NCBI GenBank assembly: GCA_030054735.1
Contig: JASGVX010000143.1
Coordinates: 25,766 to 89,765, forward strand
Length of the DNA stretch: 64,000 nucleotides
Reading direction: 5' to 3'
Origin: Methanobacteriota archaeon
Lineage (GTDB): Archaea > Halobacteriota > Methanosarcinia > Methanosarcinales > Methanosarcinaceae
Below, one piece after another: positions 16,998 to 26,013 of the stretch. Every line of letters begins with the position of its first letter. Positions within the stretch are counted from its first letter, which is position 1. A program made the translations under genes and the position numbers. The notes under the pieces are model-generated. The model was not told where the DNA came from, made no database searches, and saw nothing but the letters and a program-made list of their open reading frames with translations.

Positions 16998-19316
16998 TTA
17001 AGCCCTGTATGTTGAAACCCACTCAGGCCTTTCCGGCGGTTTTGCCTTCAGCATTTCCCTCCATTTTTCATCTGTCAGGCGTTCAGACATGGATTGCTTG
17101 AACTCGTAATGGCTCATAACGGGGCCTGCAGCCAGGAAAATCCTGCCATCAGGGGTCATGTAAGCCACAATTAGTATGTCTACGTACCCTGTCCCTTCCT
17201 CAAGCACCTGTTCGTTATTCGGTTCGGTGTGGACATCTGCAACGAGGGTAGTCTTCATTGTTTCTTCATCGGAGCTCATTTTAATGATTTCTCCAAACTT
17301 GAAAATATAATATTTGTCCTCTTCTGTCAGTTCCTCATTTTCAAGTTCCTTTTCGGAAATCTCAATGAGCTTTTCCAGGTTCCTCTCAAAGCTTTCAAAG
17401 TTTCTTCCAGTATCTTCATCAAGCGCATCCATTTCTTCAATCCCGTCTGCAGTCATCCGGGTAAGAGCAAGCAGCCGGTTATAAAATTCAGGGACAGGCT
17501 CCACAAACCCAATGGAATTATCTCCAAACACAGGCATCGAAACATTCATCCCATAGCTTTGCTTGGCATAGAGAATTGTATCGTGCCTGAGTTCGGTCCA
17601 GGAAGCAAGAGAAGTACTCAGTTCTTTATCCTGCCAGGCTTCAGTCTGCATAAAGGTGGGATAGCCTTTACCATAGTCATTCAGGAGTGGTTTGAGAGAA
17701 AATAACCATGACCAGTAGAGGTTTCTGTTCCAGTCGGCTGTACTGAAATTCGAAAACTCAGAACTCAGTTCGCTATACTGGATACTGTAATTCTTATAAC
17801 TGGAATCGTTCAGTTCGTCAAGCCAGTAAACAGCCCTCTCAGATCCCATGAGAGCCATTGCATCAAGCCCACGCGGGAAACCCCTATTGTTCCCGTATTC
17901 GGAATATATATATGTAAAAGGCACCTGTTCCTGACTTCCGGTGTAATCTTTAGTATAGGGGCCAGTGAGCCTGGAAAAGATGTAAGAGTCTGGGATAAAA
18001 CGCTGCCCCATAAACCTGAAGCCTTTCGTATCCTCAAGAAGTTCATCGGCCTGCTCAGCCGTCAGAATTGGCTCATGGGTTCCGCTTCCTGTCCCTCCAT
18101 AGATCTCCGGGCTCCGGTATCCTGCAAGCTCTATTTTTAGCTCTTCCATCATTTTTGTGTTAAAATTCTTTGATCCGTTCCCGAATACTGTCCCCATTGC
18201 TTCCATATATTCATAAGGCCCAAGATCATCAGAGGCACCGACATAAAAAGCAGTGATTGCATAAATCCGGCCCCATTTCTTAAAAAGATCTGGATTAGAT
18301 TCAAGCCAGGAGCTAATCAGGCTTGCCTGGATGGTCTGGATGCGGGCTTCTTTTTCAGGGTCTTCTGCCTCGATTAATTTTCCTTTAAGAAGCATGCTCA
18401 TCCTGCCGTGCCACATGAAGGCTTTGAAGTAATTTTGCAATTTTTCGGAGCTGCTGTAGTGGCCTCTTGGCAGATACTGGGAATAGTCTTCATTGTACAG
18501 GAAAATCGGAGAGACAGAAAAGCTTTCGTGTGCTTCTATTAGAGCAAGTTCGGCTTTAACGTCATTATTTACAAAAGAAGGAATTTCAAACTGATATTTA
18601 ATCTGCTCTTCTTTAGGCTGGAGCAGGCTCAGTGCAAGAGCAAAGTAAGCTGCGTTTCTTCTTGCAGCTTCCTTTTCCTCTCCTGATACGCTCCTGTATT
18701 TTTCAACTGAAGCATCAAGCAGGGTCTTGTCAAGTTCCCACAAAAGGTCGTACAGTTCATTTTGCTCTACCTGGCTCATACTGTCGTCAAACTGGACATG
18801 GTAGAGGTGGAGAAGGGTATCCGAAGTTATAAAAATCTGCTTCCCTCCGTTTCCAAGCCTGCTATACATAGCAGTGATATCTTCTTCTTCCGGATTGTAA
18901 GGGTTGGAAATTAGCACAAATCCGTTCTCTTTCAGCTTTTTAAGAGCTGCCTCATCTGTCAAAAAACTCTGTGAAAACTCTTCGTAGTTTGAGACCTCTG
19001 ATTCTTTGAGGGGCAGTTCATACTGGGGCGTTTTCAGTTCTATATCAAGGGCTTCAAGCCTGTAGTTACCTGCAAGAGACGAAATTCCTGTTTCAAAATC
19101 AGAAAGGTTTAGTTCTTCGGTTTTCAGATGACCAGTCGAAGAGCTTTCATTACCCACTTCATCTGTATTTTCATTCCCATTTTCCACACCTAATGTGGGA
19201 CTTTGCTTAAGGCATCCTCCTGTAAAAAGGAAGGCCAGTAAAATAAGAAATATTAAAAGAGTTACAAATGCATTAATTCTATTTTTCATTCTTTCATCCC
19301 GGCTGCTTTGCATCAA
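16998..19316 (-). CDS. DUF3160-domain lipoprotein
   Basis: 772 residues. After MKNRINAFVTLLIFLILLAF comes FTGGCLKQ, a lipobox, so the mature protein is lipid-anchored at the outer face. A low-complexity N/E/S linker follows. The remainder matches the large DUF3160 family: ITSDTLLHLYHVQFD near 165-180, the WLDELNDSS region and a C-terminal VADVHTEPNNEQVLEEGTGY with YMTPDGRIFLAAGPV. DUF3160 proteins are widespread extracytoplasmic proteins of unknown function. The upstream ATG (19316) adds nine residues; the ATG at 19289 (MKNRINAF) gives a more typical signal peptide. It stands alone. Confidence 0.82.
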   Translation of the reverse strand: MMQSSRDERMKNRINAFVTLLIFLILLAFLFTGGCLKQSPTLGVENGNENTDEVGNESSSTGHLKTEELNLSDFETGISSLAGNYRLEALDIELKTPQYELPLKESEVSNYEEFSQSFLTDEAALKKLKENGFVLISNPYNPEEEDITAMYSRLGNGGKQIFITSDTLLHLYHVQFDDSMSQVEQNELYDLLWELDKTLLDASVEKYRSVSGEEKEAARRNAAYFALALSLLQPKEEQIKYQFEIPSFVNNDVKAELALIEAHESFSVSPIFLYNEDYSQYLPRGHYSSSEKLQNYFKAFMWHGRMSMLLKGKLIEAEDPEKEARIQTIQASLISSWLESNPDLFKKWGRIYAITAFYVGASDDLGPYEYMEAMGTVFGNGSKNFNTKMMEELKIELAGYRSPEIYGGTGSGTHEPILTAEQADELLEDTKGFRFMGQRFIPDSYIFSRLTGPYTKDYTGSQEQVPFTYIYSEYGNNRGFPRGLDAMALMGSERAVYWLDELNDSSYKNYSIQYSELSSEFSNFSTADWNRNLYWSWLFSLKPLLNDYGKGYPTFMQTEAWQDKELSTSLASWTELRHDTILYAKQSYGMNVSMPVFGDNSIGFVEPVPEFYNRLLALTRMTADGIEEMDALDEDTGRNFESFERNLEKLIEISEKELENEELTEEDKYYIFKFGEIIKMSSDEETMKTTLVADVHTEPNNEQVLEEGTGYVDILIVAYMTPDGRIFLAAGPVMSHYEFKQSMSERLTDEKWREMLKAKPPERPEWVSTYRA

Positions 19317-19445
19317 TATCGTATTAGAGCGTTGTTCTCCCAGATAAGTGGGGTTTGCCTTCCAGGTCTACAGGTTCAGTTGTAAGGTTCAAAATCCGAT
19401 CAAATATTTCAAACTATTCAAAATCCCGTTAAGTAAAATCCAGAT

Positions 19446-19518
19446 AAAACGCATATGAAATTCTTCGAATAACAGGCACAAAAAATGAAAGTACCTGAAA
19501 GCACTTTCATGCTAAAAT
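19446..19518 (+). repeat. Dispersed 72-bp hairpin repeat (R72), copy 3
   Basis: AAAACGCATATGAAATTC to GCACTTTCATGCTAAAAT, complete. It lies just before the 3' end of the hypothetical gene at 19530, so it could form the end of that transcript. Confidence 0.85.
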
Positions 19519-19529
19519 AGATGTGCTGG

Positions 19530-20015
19530 TCAGATATCAAAACTAACCTTTAATACTTCACACTGTGGCATATTTGTAATTTCTACACCCTCAGGTGTCC
19601 CTATAATTTCCATGCTATCAAATTCATTTGAACCGCAGAGCACATCCTGGTTCGGGTGCGTGCCTGGTGTTATACTGCAGCTCAGGACAGTCTTTTTACC
19701 TGCCGATACCACGATTGGAAGCCTTGGCGATGCAGGATGGTTTTTTGGAAGAACTATTAATGGTGACCTGATTTCCCGAATCATGAAGAGAACGCATTTA
19801 AGCCCCTTCTCAGTTTTTTTATCCACAGAAAGTGCAGAAGCAACAATCAGGTCATGGGGTTCCAGTCCGAGTACGATCTCTTCGCTTTCAGTTTCCAGAA
19901 AAAACTGTCCACTCAGACCTGCTTTCACAATAGCCACTATTCCTGCCGTGCCGCGCAGGAGAAGCATTTCACTTTCGTCCAGTAAAATGTCTTTAGATGT
20001 TGTCGGTTTTTTCAT
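19530..20015 (-). CDS. Hypothetical protein
   Basis: 161 residues, no membrane segment and no signal peptide. The sequence is beta-rich, with short hydrophobic strands (IVAIVKAGLSGQFFLE, SPLIVLPKNHPA, LPIVVSAGKKTVLSC). I do not recognise a domain. A small zinc-ribbon protein is encoded about 50 bp upstream on the same strand and may be cotranscribed. An R72 repeat copy follows the stop closely. Confidence 0.65.
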   Translation of the reverse strand: MKKPTTSKDILLDESEMLLLRGTAGIVAIVKAGLSGQFFLETESEEIVLGLEPHDLIVASALSVDKKTEKGLKCVLFMIREIRSPLIVLPKNHPASPRLPIVVSAGKKTVLSCSITPGTHPNQDVLCGSNEFDSMEIIGTPEGVEITNMPQCEVLKVSFDI

Positions 20016-20062
20016 GTTAAAAATAAGTATCTAAAAAATCCAGCTGATTATCAGGGTTCTTA

Positions 20063-20221
20063 TCAGGATTCTGCGACATTACCTGACTGGCAGGAAGGGC
20101 ACTTTACATTCTTGCCAATGCCTTTGAATTTATTCCCACAGTTCTTGCAAACATAATTTTTAACCGGTAATTTTCCTTCCAGGTCCAGATCAAAAGCATC
20201 TCCAACACTACACATTATCAT
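20063..20221 (-). CDS. Small zinc-ribbon protein (52 aa)
   Basis: A short gene with two knuckles: VCKNCGNKFKGIG (CxxC) and VKCPSCQS (CxxC), spaced 14 residues apart, as in rubredoxin-like or RPB9-like zinc ribbons. The N-terminal part is SVGDAFDLDLEGKLPVKN. GGAG lies upstream; ATGs at 20221 and 20215 are both possible, and spacing favours 20215. It lies upstream of the hypothetical gene at 19530-20015 on the same strand with a 47-bp gap. Such mini-ribbons bind nucleic acid or proteins, but no specific role is claimed. Confidence 0.75.
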   Translation of the reverse strand: MIMCSVGDAFDLDLEGKLPVKNYVCKNCGNKFKGIGKNVKCPSCQSGNVAES

Positions 20222-20307
20222 TATCTCCTTAGTTTTGTCAAGTGGTTTTCTCTAATAATATAAACTACATATTCTTACTCTTACTTCTCCAATTAATAAC
20301 TTTCCAT

Positions 20308-20363
20308 CCCGAATTGCGTTTCGGCACCCGAATTGTGTTTCGGCACCCGAATTGCGATTCGGG
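20308..20363 (+). repeat. 19-bp tandem repeat, three units
   Basis: CCCGAATTGCGTTTCGGCA, CCCGAATTGTGTTTCGGCA and CCCGAATTGCGATTCGGG lie head to tail. Each unit is itself a near-palindrome (CCGAAT...ATTCGG in the third), so the RNA could form stacked hairpins. Confidence 0.7.
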
Positions 20364-20766
20364 AGCCCGCCGTCCTTTTCGCTCGCACCGCGTCGCTCAA
20401 GAGGACTAATTTAGGGGTTTAGAGTAGTGAGCTAAATTCAAGGGAAAAAAGTGATAAATTATAGATAACTTCGACCAGTACAACCTGATTCGTTTTTTCA
20501 GGTCTCTATTGTCACGTTCGATGCAGGAGAGCGGGCTTTCTCAAAAACAAAAAAGAATAAAGAAGAAAAACAAAGTATAAAATCTGCTTAAATATACTCA
20601 CATATGTTTATGAGAAATTGAGAGTCCAAAAAAACAGAAAAGACTAATAAAGTGAAAACGAAAAAATTATATTTTACCTGAAAACACTTTTTCAACATGC
20701 CTTTTACTGCATTTTGCTTTTTACTGTATTTTCAAACTTCTTCTTTCTACTTCGTTTTGTGCATGG

Positions 20767-20785
20767 CCGCCAGACAAGCTGGCGG
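20767..20785. terminator. GC-rich hairpin, possible RNA element or terminator
   Basis: CCGCCAG-ACAAG-CTGGCGG is a perfect 7-bp GC-rich stem with a 5-base loop in AT-rich surroundings. It may end an unannotated transcript coming from 20.3-20.7 kb. No strong T-tract follows on either strand. Confidence 0.35.
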
Positions 20786-20974
20786 AGGTGTTAGATATCT
20801 ACCAGTAAATTTAAAAAGGTTTTTTGGAGGAGAAAATTTCTTTATTCCGGTCAGTATTCCTCCATAATTTCTGCATAGCATCCATAATTTTGGCACAGTA
20901 ATTACATTTTTCAATGCCCATTAGACAAAATGTCCATTAGACAAAGACTTGCTTTGAAGAAGTTTAGTCCCGGA

Positions 20975-21571
20975 TTAAGTCTCTACCTCTTTCCCGTCAA
21001 TCAATAAGCTTTTAATTACGGCATTTCCGAATTTGTCAACAACAACATTTACATCGATTCCTTCTCTACTGGCCCACTGCTGGCTTTCTATCTCTAGTCC
21101 CCTGCCCTCTGGAACGAAATAACTCTCGATACCGTACTCAATTCTTCTATACTCAACTACTCTACGTTCTTTAAGGCGGGACTCTTCAGGTATAAGGTTG
21201 TCATCATCTTCTTCCCTGTATTCATAGATCGGTTCTTTTACCGTGCCTTTGATGTAAAGCTCATTATCGGGAGGTTTTTTATAGATTTTTTTGGGCACTC
21301 CGTATCCATTTTCAATTTCAAGAGCCAGATATATGCGGTCGTTATATTCTAAATAAGGGTCTTCAGCCTCAATCTCTTCTAAATTCAGGGTACTTATCTC
21401 GTAATTAAGGTTTACATAGTCTCCCCTAAAAAGGTCTCTTGGGTCTACTGGCTCGGTTTTGAGTATTACTTTGGTCCCGGTCCTGAGGGTATATTCTTTG
21501 TACAGGATAAAGCCTGAAAAAATAAGGAGCCAGAAAACTACAGTGAGATAAAAGACTTTCTTCTGGTTCAT
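20975..21571 (-). CDS. GDYXXLXYXY-domain membrane-anchored protein
   Basis: 198 residues. A single N-terminal helix (VFYLTVVFWLLIFSGFILY) anchors a soluble domain that carries the family motif GDYVNLNYEIS at 49-59, preceded by EPVDPRDLFR. In bacteria this domain is regularly encoded next to, or fused with, DUF2157/DUF4401 membrane proteins, exactly as here (the DUF2157 gene ends 67 bp upstream). The function of the pair is unknown. An acidic stretch EEDDDNL interrupts the domain around residues 120-128. Confidence 0.85.
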   Translation of the reverse strand: MNQKKVFYLTVVFWLLIFSGFILYKEYTLRTGTKVILKTEPVDPRDLFRGDYVNLNYEISTLNLEEIEAEDPYLEYNDRIYLALEIENGYGVPKKIYKKPPDNELYIKGTVKEPIYEYREEDDDNLIPEESRLKERRVVEYRRIEYGIESYFVPEGRGLEIESQQWASREGIDVNVVVDKFGNAVIKSLLIDGKEVET

Positions 21572-21638
21572 TTCCGGATTCCTCCTGTTCCCGAAATGGC
21601 CGTGAATTTACAGCTCCCAAATCTTAAAATACTGCCTG

Positions 21639-22790
21639 TCATTCTTCCCCTCCAGAAAACTGGACCTTTAATTCTCTTCTTTTTCTTTCCAGAACAATAC
21701 TTATGATAAGCAGGACAAGCCCTCCAAACATGAAAAAGAGGGATCTTGGAAGCAGTTCCCAGAAGAAGTCGAAGTATCTTGCAAAAATAAGGAGGATAAA
21801 CCAGAACATTGCAGTACTTACTATTCCTATATCTTCCATATTGTATCCGGCATAAAGGAGAAGGGTCAAAAGCCCCATGAAGACAACATTAAAAAGAATC
21901 ATATAAACTTTTTCCGAGGCAGGCATATATATAGTTGTAAGAGTGATCAATGCCATCAACAGCGCAATTGTCGATATACTTATATCTGCATGAAAGCTTC
22001 TGGACTTTTCACGAAGCGGTTTTGCTATCAGGAGTGCCAGAAGGAGGATTCCTGAAATAGCATAAATTACAGGGATTATTTTCTCAACTTTATACTCCCA
22101 CATTTTGAAAGTGTGTGCAAATAAGGAAATAAGTATAGCTTGCAATCCCATGAACTTAAAAGTCTTTCCAGCGTGTTTTGTTTTTTCCGCAAGGCTGTGG
22201 AGAATTCCGGTAAAATATATAGCAATGCCTGATATGAGATAGATATCTTTCACACTGATCAAATTTTCCAGGCCTGTTCTCTCCATATAAAGAAGGCCGA
22301 TCCAGAGGTAAAAGAGGAGAGAGCAAAGTCCGGCTATCGGCGTTGACATGTAACCGTAAATAAGTGGGAAAACCCCAATAATCCATATAAGGACAAGAGT
22401 GCTGTTATTAGCGTTGATATTGTAAATCTGGGCAATCAAAAAGAGGCTGGCTCCAAAGAACATGGCTGAAAGCAAAATCAGGGCAGAACCAAGCCTGGGA
22501 TATTTCTGATTTTCATACTTAAAATGATAACCAGCGTAATGTATGCTTATTGTGCTTCCTACAAGCAGCAGAACCTTAAAGGTATTCCCGATTTTCTCCC
22601 AGTTGGATGCCACAAACAGAATGGCTCCAATTCCAATTAAAATCGCCCCGATGCTTGAAAAGGCATTGACCTGCTTTTTTGACCTGTGCTCCTTTTTATA
22701 CTCGACAAGGTCGGCCCGCATCTTTTCAGCCTGATTGTGATTGATTGTGCCTTCATCCAGCCATTTCTGGATCAGGTCTTCATCGAACAT
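21639..22790 (-). CDS. DUF2157-domain membrane protein
   Basis: 383 residues. A cytoplasmic N-terminal segment has LIQKWLDEGTINHNQAEKM, the DUF2157 hallmark. About ten to eleven transmembrane helices follow, starting FSSIGAILIGIGAILFVASNW. It ends in a basic tail (ERKRREL). It forms a two-gene unit with the GDYXXLXYXY protein downstream. The role is unknown; co-occurrence suggests a membrane complex. The AT-rich DNA between 22791 and 22936 probably carries divergent promoters, because the MarR gene runs the other way. Confidence 0.87.
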   Translation of the reverse strand: MFDEDLIQKWLDEGTINHNQAEKMRADLVEYKKEHRSKKQVNAFSSIGAILIGIGAILFVASNWEKIGNTFKVLLLVGSTISIHYAGYHFKYENQKYPRLGSALILLSAMFFGASLFLIAQIYNINANNSTLVLIWIIGVFPLIYGYMSTPIAGLCSLLFYLWIGLLYMERTGLENLISVKDIYLISGIAIYFTGILHSLAEKTKHAGKTFKFMGLQAILISLFAHTFKMWEYKVEKIIPVIYAISGILLLALLIAKPLREKSRSFHADISISTIALLMALITLTTIYMPASEKVYMILFNVVFMGLLTLLLYAGYNMEDIGIVSTAMFWFILLIFARYFDFFWELLPRSLFFMFGGLVLLIISIVLERKRRELKVQFSGGEE

Positions 22791-23038
22791 AATTTTACTA
22801 TATTAGTATGTTGTATTTATTTCTTTTTAATATATTTATGGTAGTATTTGTGCTTTATTTAAAAACACGCAGCTCTTACTGATTTTGCTTCCTGTATATT
22901 TCTCCCATAAGCATTATATATATCAAAGCCTTACAGATGGCGATTAAATTAGTTTCACATGTAACTAAATATAAAATCGTTATTAATCATCAATATCCTG
23001 AAACAAGCCTCCCAGTGTATAAAATAGGAGGACAAATT

Positions 23039-23506
23039 ATGGAAGACCCAAGAGGGATCTGCGGCCCGATAGCACACATCTACCGGAGCCACCTGGCATA
23101 CATGACAAAGGAACTTGAAGCTTACAGGATCGGGAGCGGACAATTTGATTTCCTGATGGTTCTGTACCATAAGGACGGCATCTCTCAGGAAACACTTGCT
23201 AAAATACTGGAAGTAAGTAAAGCAACAAGTACCAGAGCGGTCCAGAACCTGGAAAAAGAAGGCTATGTGTACAGGCAGAGGGATGAAAACGACCTCCGGG
23301 CTTACAAGGTTTACCTTACAGAAAAAGGAAAAGAAATGAGAGATATAATTCTTGAAAAGCTGATTACTTTTGTTAATGTTCTCCTTTCAGATTTTACACC
23401 TGGAGAAAAAGAAATTTTCAGGCTGCTTATCCATAAGGCTGAGTTTAAACTCTGCAAGTGCGGACTCGAACACAGGGGTCAGGAAAGGCATTGTGACGCC
23501 AGATAA
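23039..23506 (+). CDS. MarR-family transcriptional regulator
   Basis: 155 residues from the ATG at 23039, chosen because AGGAGG lies 7 bases upstream. The frame is open further upstream but that part looks non-coding. The winged helix is clear: GISQETLAKILEVSKATSTR and AVQNLEKEGYVYRQRDENDL, followed by YKVYLTEKGKE. The N-terminus GPIAHIYRSH is typical for dimerisation. A CKCGLEH end carries two cysteines. A MATE exporter starts 21 bp downstream, so it is probably a ligand-responsive repressor of that exporter. Confidence 0.9.
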   Translation: MEDPRGICGPIAHIYRSHLAYMTKELEAYRIGSGQFDFLMVLYHKDGISQETLAKILEVSKATSTRAVQNLEKEGYVYRQRDENDLRAYKVYLTEKGKEMRDIILEKLITFVNVLLSDFTPGEKEIFRLLIHKAEFKLCKCGLEHRGQERHCDAR

Positions 23507-23527
23507 AAACGATATGGAAGCACAAAT

Positions 23528-24889
23528 ATGGAAGGAAAAAGTGAATTTCTGGGAAAAGAGAGTATAGGTAAGCTTCTGTTCAAGCTTTCGGCCCCTGTGA
23601 TTGTCGGAATGGTAGTTCAGGCTCTTTACAACGTTGTGGACACATTTTTCGTAGGACAGGTATATGGAGCAGAAAGCGTCAAGGCTATAGGCGGGCTTTC
23701 GATAGCTTTTCCGATCCAGATGATAGTCACGGCTTTTGGAGTTGTCCTCGGAACAGGAGGATCATCAATTATCTCACGTGCCCTTGGATCAAAAGAATTG
23801 GATAAAGCAGAAAGGACTCTTGGAAATGTTTTCTCTCTCAGTCTGATACTCAGCATACTCATTGCAATTCCCTTACTCTCTTACCTGGAAGTTATTTTGG
23901 GAATATTTGGTGCCACTCCCGGGATCATGCCATATGCAGTGGAATATCTAGAATACATAATTTTAGGAACAATTTTCTTTGTCTTTGGAGTAACTGTCCA
24001 GAATATTGTCAGAGCCGAAGGAAATGCCCGGCTTGCGATGAATGCAATGCTAATGGGAGCCGGCCTCAATATTCTTCTTGACCCGCTTTTAATGATTGGC
24101 TTCGGGATGGGCGTTCGGGGAGCTGCAATCGCAACCGTCCTGTCGCAGGCAGTTAGTTCGGTCTGGCTGCTACAGTACTGTGTTAAAGGAAAAGGAGCTG
24201 TGCGTTTTAAATCCAGATACCTGAAACCTGACCTCAACATTATGAAAGAAATAGGATCCATAGGTGTCGGGTCTTTTGTTATGCAGGCTTCAAACAGTGT
24301 CATGATGATCTTTCTATTCAATGCCCTTGCAACCTATGGAGGAGATGTCGCAGTCGCTGTTTTTGGCGTTATATTCAAGGTCAACTCTTTCATCTTTCTT
24401 CCTCTTCTGGGTATGTCCTTTGGCCTGCAGCCAATTGTAGGGTATAACTACGGAGCAAAACAGTTCGGAAGGATAGCAAAAGCCGTAAAACTATCTCTCA
24501 TGGCAACAATGACATTCGGGACATTTGGCTTAATTATCATTTATCTCTTCACAGAACAGATTCTCGGGATTTTCAGTGCTGACCAGCAATACCTGGCTGT
24601 TGGGGAACACGCTATAAAGATCATGCTCCTTGGAGTGCCTTTGATAGGCTTGAATGTAGTTTCTATGACACTTTTCCAGGCCCTGGGGAAAGCCAGACCC
24701 GCTTTCCTCCTTTCCCTCAGCAGGCAGATCCTTTTCCTGATCCCGCTTGTTATTATTCTCCCAGGTTTTTATGGGCTGGACGGAGTCTGGGCAGCCTATC
24801 CAGTTTCAGATTTTCTGTCTTTTTTGCTCTCAGGATATCTGCTTCTCAGAATATACAGGATTTTTAAAGGACATCCGGGCTCATCATGA
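23528..24889 (+). CDS. MATE-family efflux transporter
   Basis: 453 residues, twelve predicted helices in two bundles. LFKLSAPVIVGMVVQALYNV followed by VDTFFVGQVYG is the typical first helix and loop. The second half repeats the pattern (IGVGSFVMQASNSVMMIFLF) and contains GMSFGLQPIVGYNYGAKQ, a standard MATE signature. It should export cationic drugs or metabolites with Na+ or H+. It is cotranscribed with the MarR gene upstream. Confidence 0.92.
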   Translation: MEGKSEFLGKESIGKLLFKLSAPVIVGMVVQALYNVVDTFFVGQVYGAESVKAIGGLSIAFPIQMIVTAFGVVLGTGGSSIISRALGSKELDKAERTLGNVFSLSLILSILIAIPLLSYLEVILGIFGATPGIMPYAVEYLEYIILGTIFFVFGVTVQNIVRAEGNARLAMNAMLMGAGLNILLDPLLMIGFGMGVRGAAIATVLSQAVSSVWLLQYCVKGKGAVRFKSRYLKPDLNIMKEIGSIGVGSFVMQASNSVMMIFLFNALATYGGDVAVAVFGVIFKVNSFIFLPLLGMSFGLQPIVGYNYGAKQFGRIAKAVKLSLMATMTFGTFGLIIIYLFTEQILGIFSADQQYLAVGEHAIKIMLLGVPLIGLNVVSMTLFQALGKARPAFLLSLSRQILFLIPLVIILPGFYGLDGVWAAYPVSDFLSFLLSGYLLLRIYRIFKGHPGSS

Positions 24890-25440
24890 GTTGGCACTGG
24901 AACAGGACTCACAGTTTCCAGCGTGTCCGAAAAAAGACCTGGCACGTTGAAGTGAAGGCAGAAGTTTAACCTGCCCTCTTTTTTTCTCCTTCTTTGGCAT
25001 GAAAGCGATTTCAAGCACTTTCATTTTTTGTGCCTGCTATTTGAAAAATTTCATATGCGTTTTTTCTTTATATCCATGTACATGGTGGCCATTCAGTTTT
25101 CAGAAGAAAATGTTCAGAATCATTGTTTTAAAAGTAGTTTGGATCTGAGTTACGTAAATTTTTCTATCAGACAAATTGAGGTATCATGAAATGAACTGCA
25201 GCGAATTGAAAGAATGTCAGGTTCTTGTTTGTGAAGGTGAGTATTTGAACTCAAAGTCGTAAGTGCATGTGGGGCTGTTCAAGTGCTGTACAGGCAGTAT
25301 AACATGTTGCGGTGAGCCTATGAGAGTAAAGCAATAAATGAAGCAATGGGATGTGAACTACTTCTCAGTATAGACTGAAGGGTTTCTCGTTTCAGAACAC
25401 GAAACTTATATGATATTATCCTAAGATTTTACAGATCAGA
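24890..25440. other. Intergenic region: R72 copy and an unexplained compositional island
   Basis: 551 bp. It holds the R72 repeat copy 4 (24993-25063). The stretch 25195-25390 has higher GC than its flanks and several short pairing segments, for example AAGTGCTGTACAGGCAGTA and GTTGCGGTGAGCCTATGAG. It has no coding potential that I trust and could be a decayed structured RNA, such as part of a group II intron, but I cannot show that. Confidence 0.35.
24993..25063 (-). repeat. Dispersed 72-bp hairpin repeat (R72), copy 4 (divergent)
   Basis: Read on the minus strand it begins AAAACGCATATGAAATTTT and carries CAAATAGCAGGCAC and AATGAAAGTGCTTG. Several bases differ from the consensus, making this the most diverged full-length copy. 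Confidence 0.75.
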
Positions 25441-26013
25441 TTATATTCTCTTTTCCACTAATCTTCCGTAGATGTTTGCAATGAATATTGAATTTGTAAA
25501 GAACAGTCCGGGTATGCCCACAAGTACGATTGAAAGAGTTAAATAGATAATACCAAGAGCATACTGTTTCAGTACGGCAATGATATACTCTTCAGGGTTG
25601 TCCTTGACAACGTTCAGAATGTTAAACTCAAAGAAAGACTCAACGGTCTGTTTCCTGAAGAAATTAACGGTAAGCATTGGAATTACAAAGACTCCTAATA
25701 ACAGGCTGACAAGATTCCCGAAAGTTTTACTGACATCCGTTGCAGCATACAATATAATCGTATATATTATGTAGAAAGGAAGAGCTTTCAGGAACATCAT
25801 TAACCCAAGCTTTAGATCTTCCATAAAATCGAGTTTTATGAGCCCTTCATACCTGCCTTCGATAAACTCATTAATAAGTCTTACAATGTAACCGAAAAAT
25901 GCAAGCCATCCTATAATTGGAACAATTAACAATAGTATATAAAGAAGCCTTGCCGGTGTTTTAAAAGGATATTTGAAAGCTTCTGAAAAACTTATGGTTT
26001 CTATAATAATCAC
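25441..26013 (-). CDS. DUF4013-family membrane protein
   Basis: 190 residues with four to five transmembrane helices. It starts IETISFSEAFKYPFKTP and then LLYILLLIVPIIGWLAFFGY, matching the DUF4013 pattern, with FLKALPFYIIYTIILYAA and a last helix GIIYLTLSIVLVGIPGLFF. The function is unknown. It is a single gene with long non-coding flanks. Confidence 0.8.
   Translation of the reverse strand: MIIIETISFSEAFKYPFKTPARLLYILLLIVPIIGWLAFFGYIVRLINEFIEGRYEGLIKLDFMEDLKLGLMMFLKALPFYIIYTIILYAATDVSKTFGNLVSLLLGVFVIPMLTVNFFRKQTVESFFEFNILNVVKDNPEEYIIAVLKQYALGIIYLTLSIVLVGIPGLFFTNSIFIANIYGRLVEKRI

Larger units (their letters stand above)
20222..20974. other. Intergenic region with GC-rich repeats and a hairpin
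   Basis: 753 bp without a recognisable gene. It contains a triple 19-bp repeat (20308-20363) followed directly by GC-rich GGGAGCCCGCCGTCC and CTCGCACCGCGTCGCTC (20361-20400), and a strong hairpin (20767-20785). Between them it is AT-rich. The composition jump suggests either an RNA gene or an inserted fragment. Confidence 0.45.
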
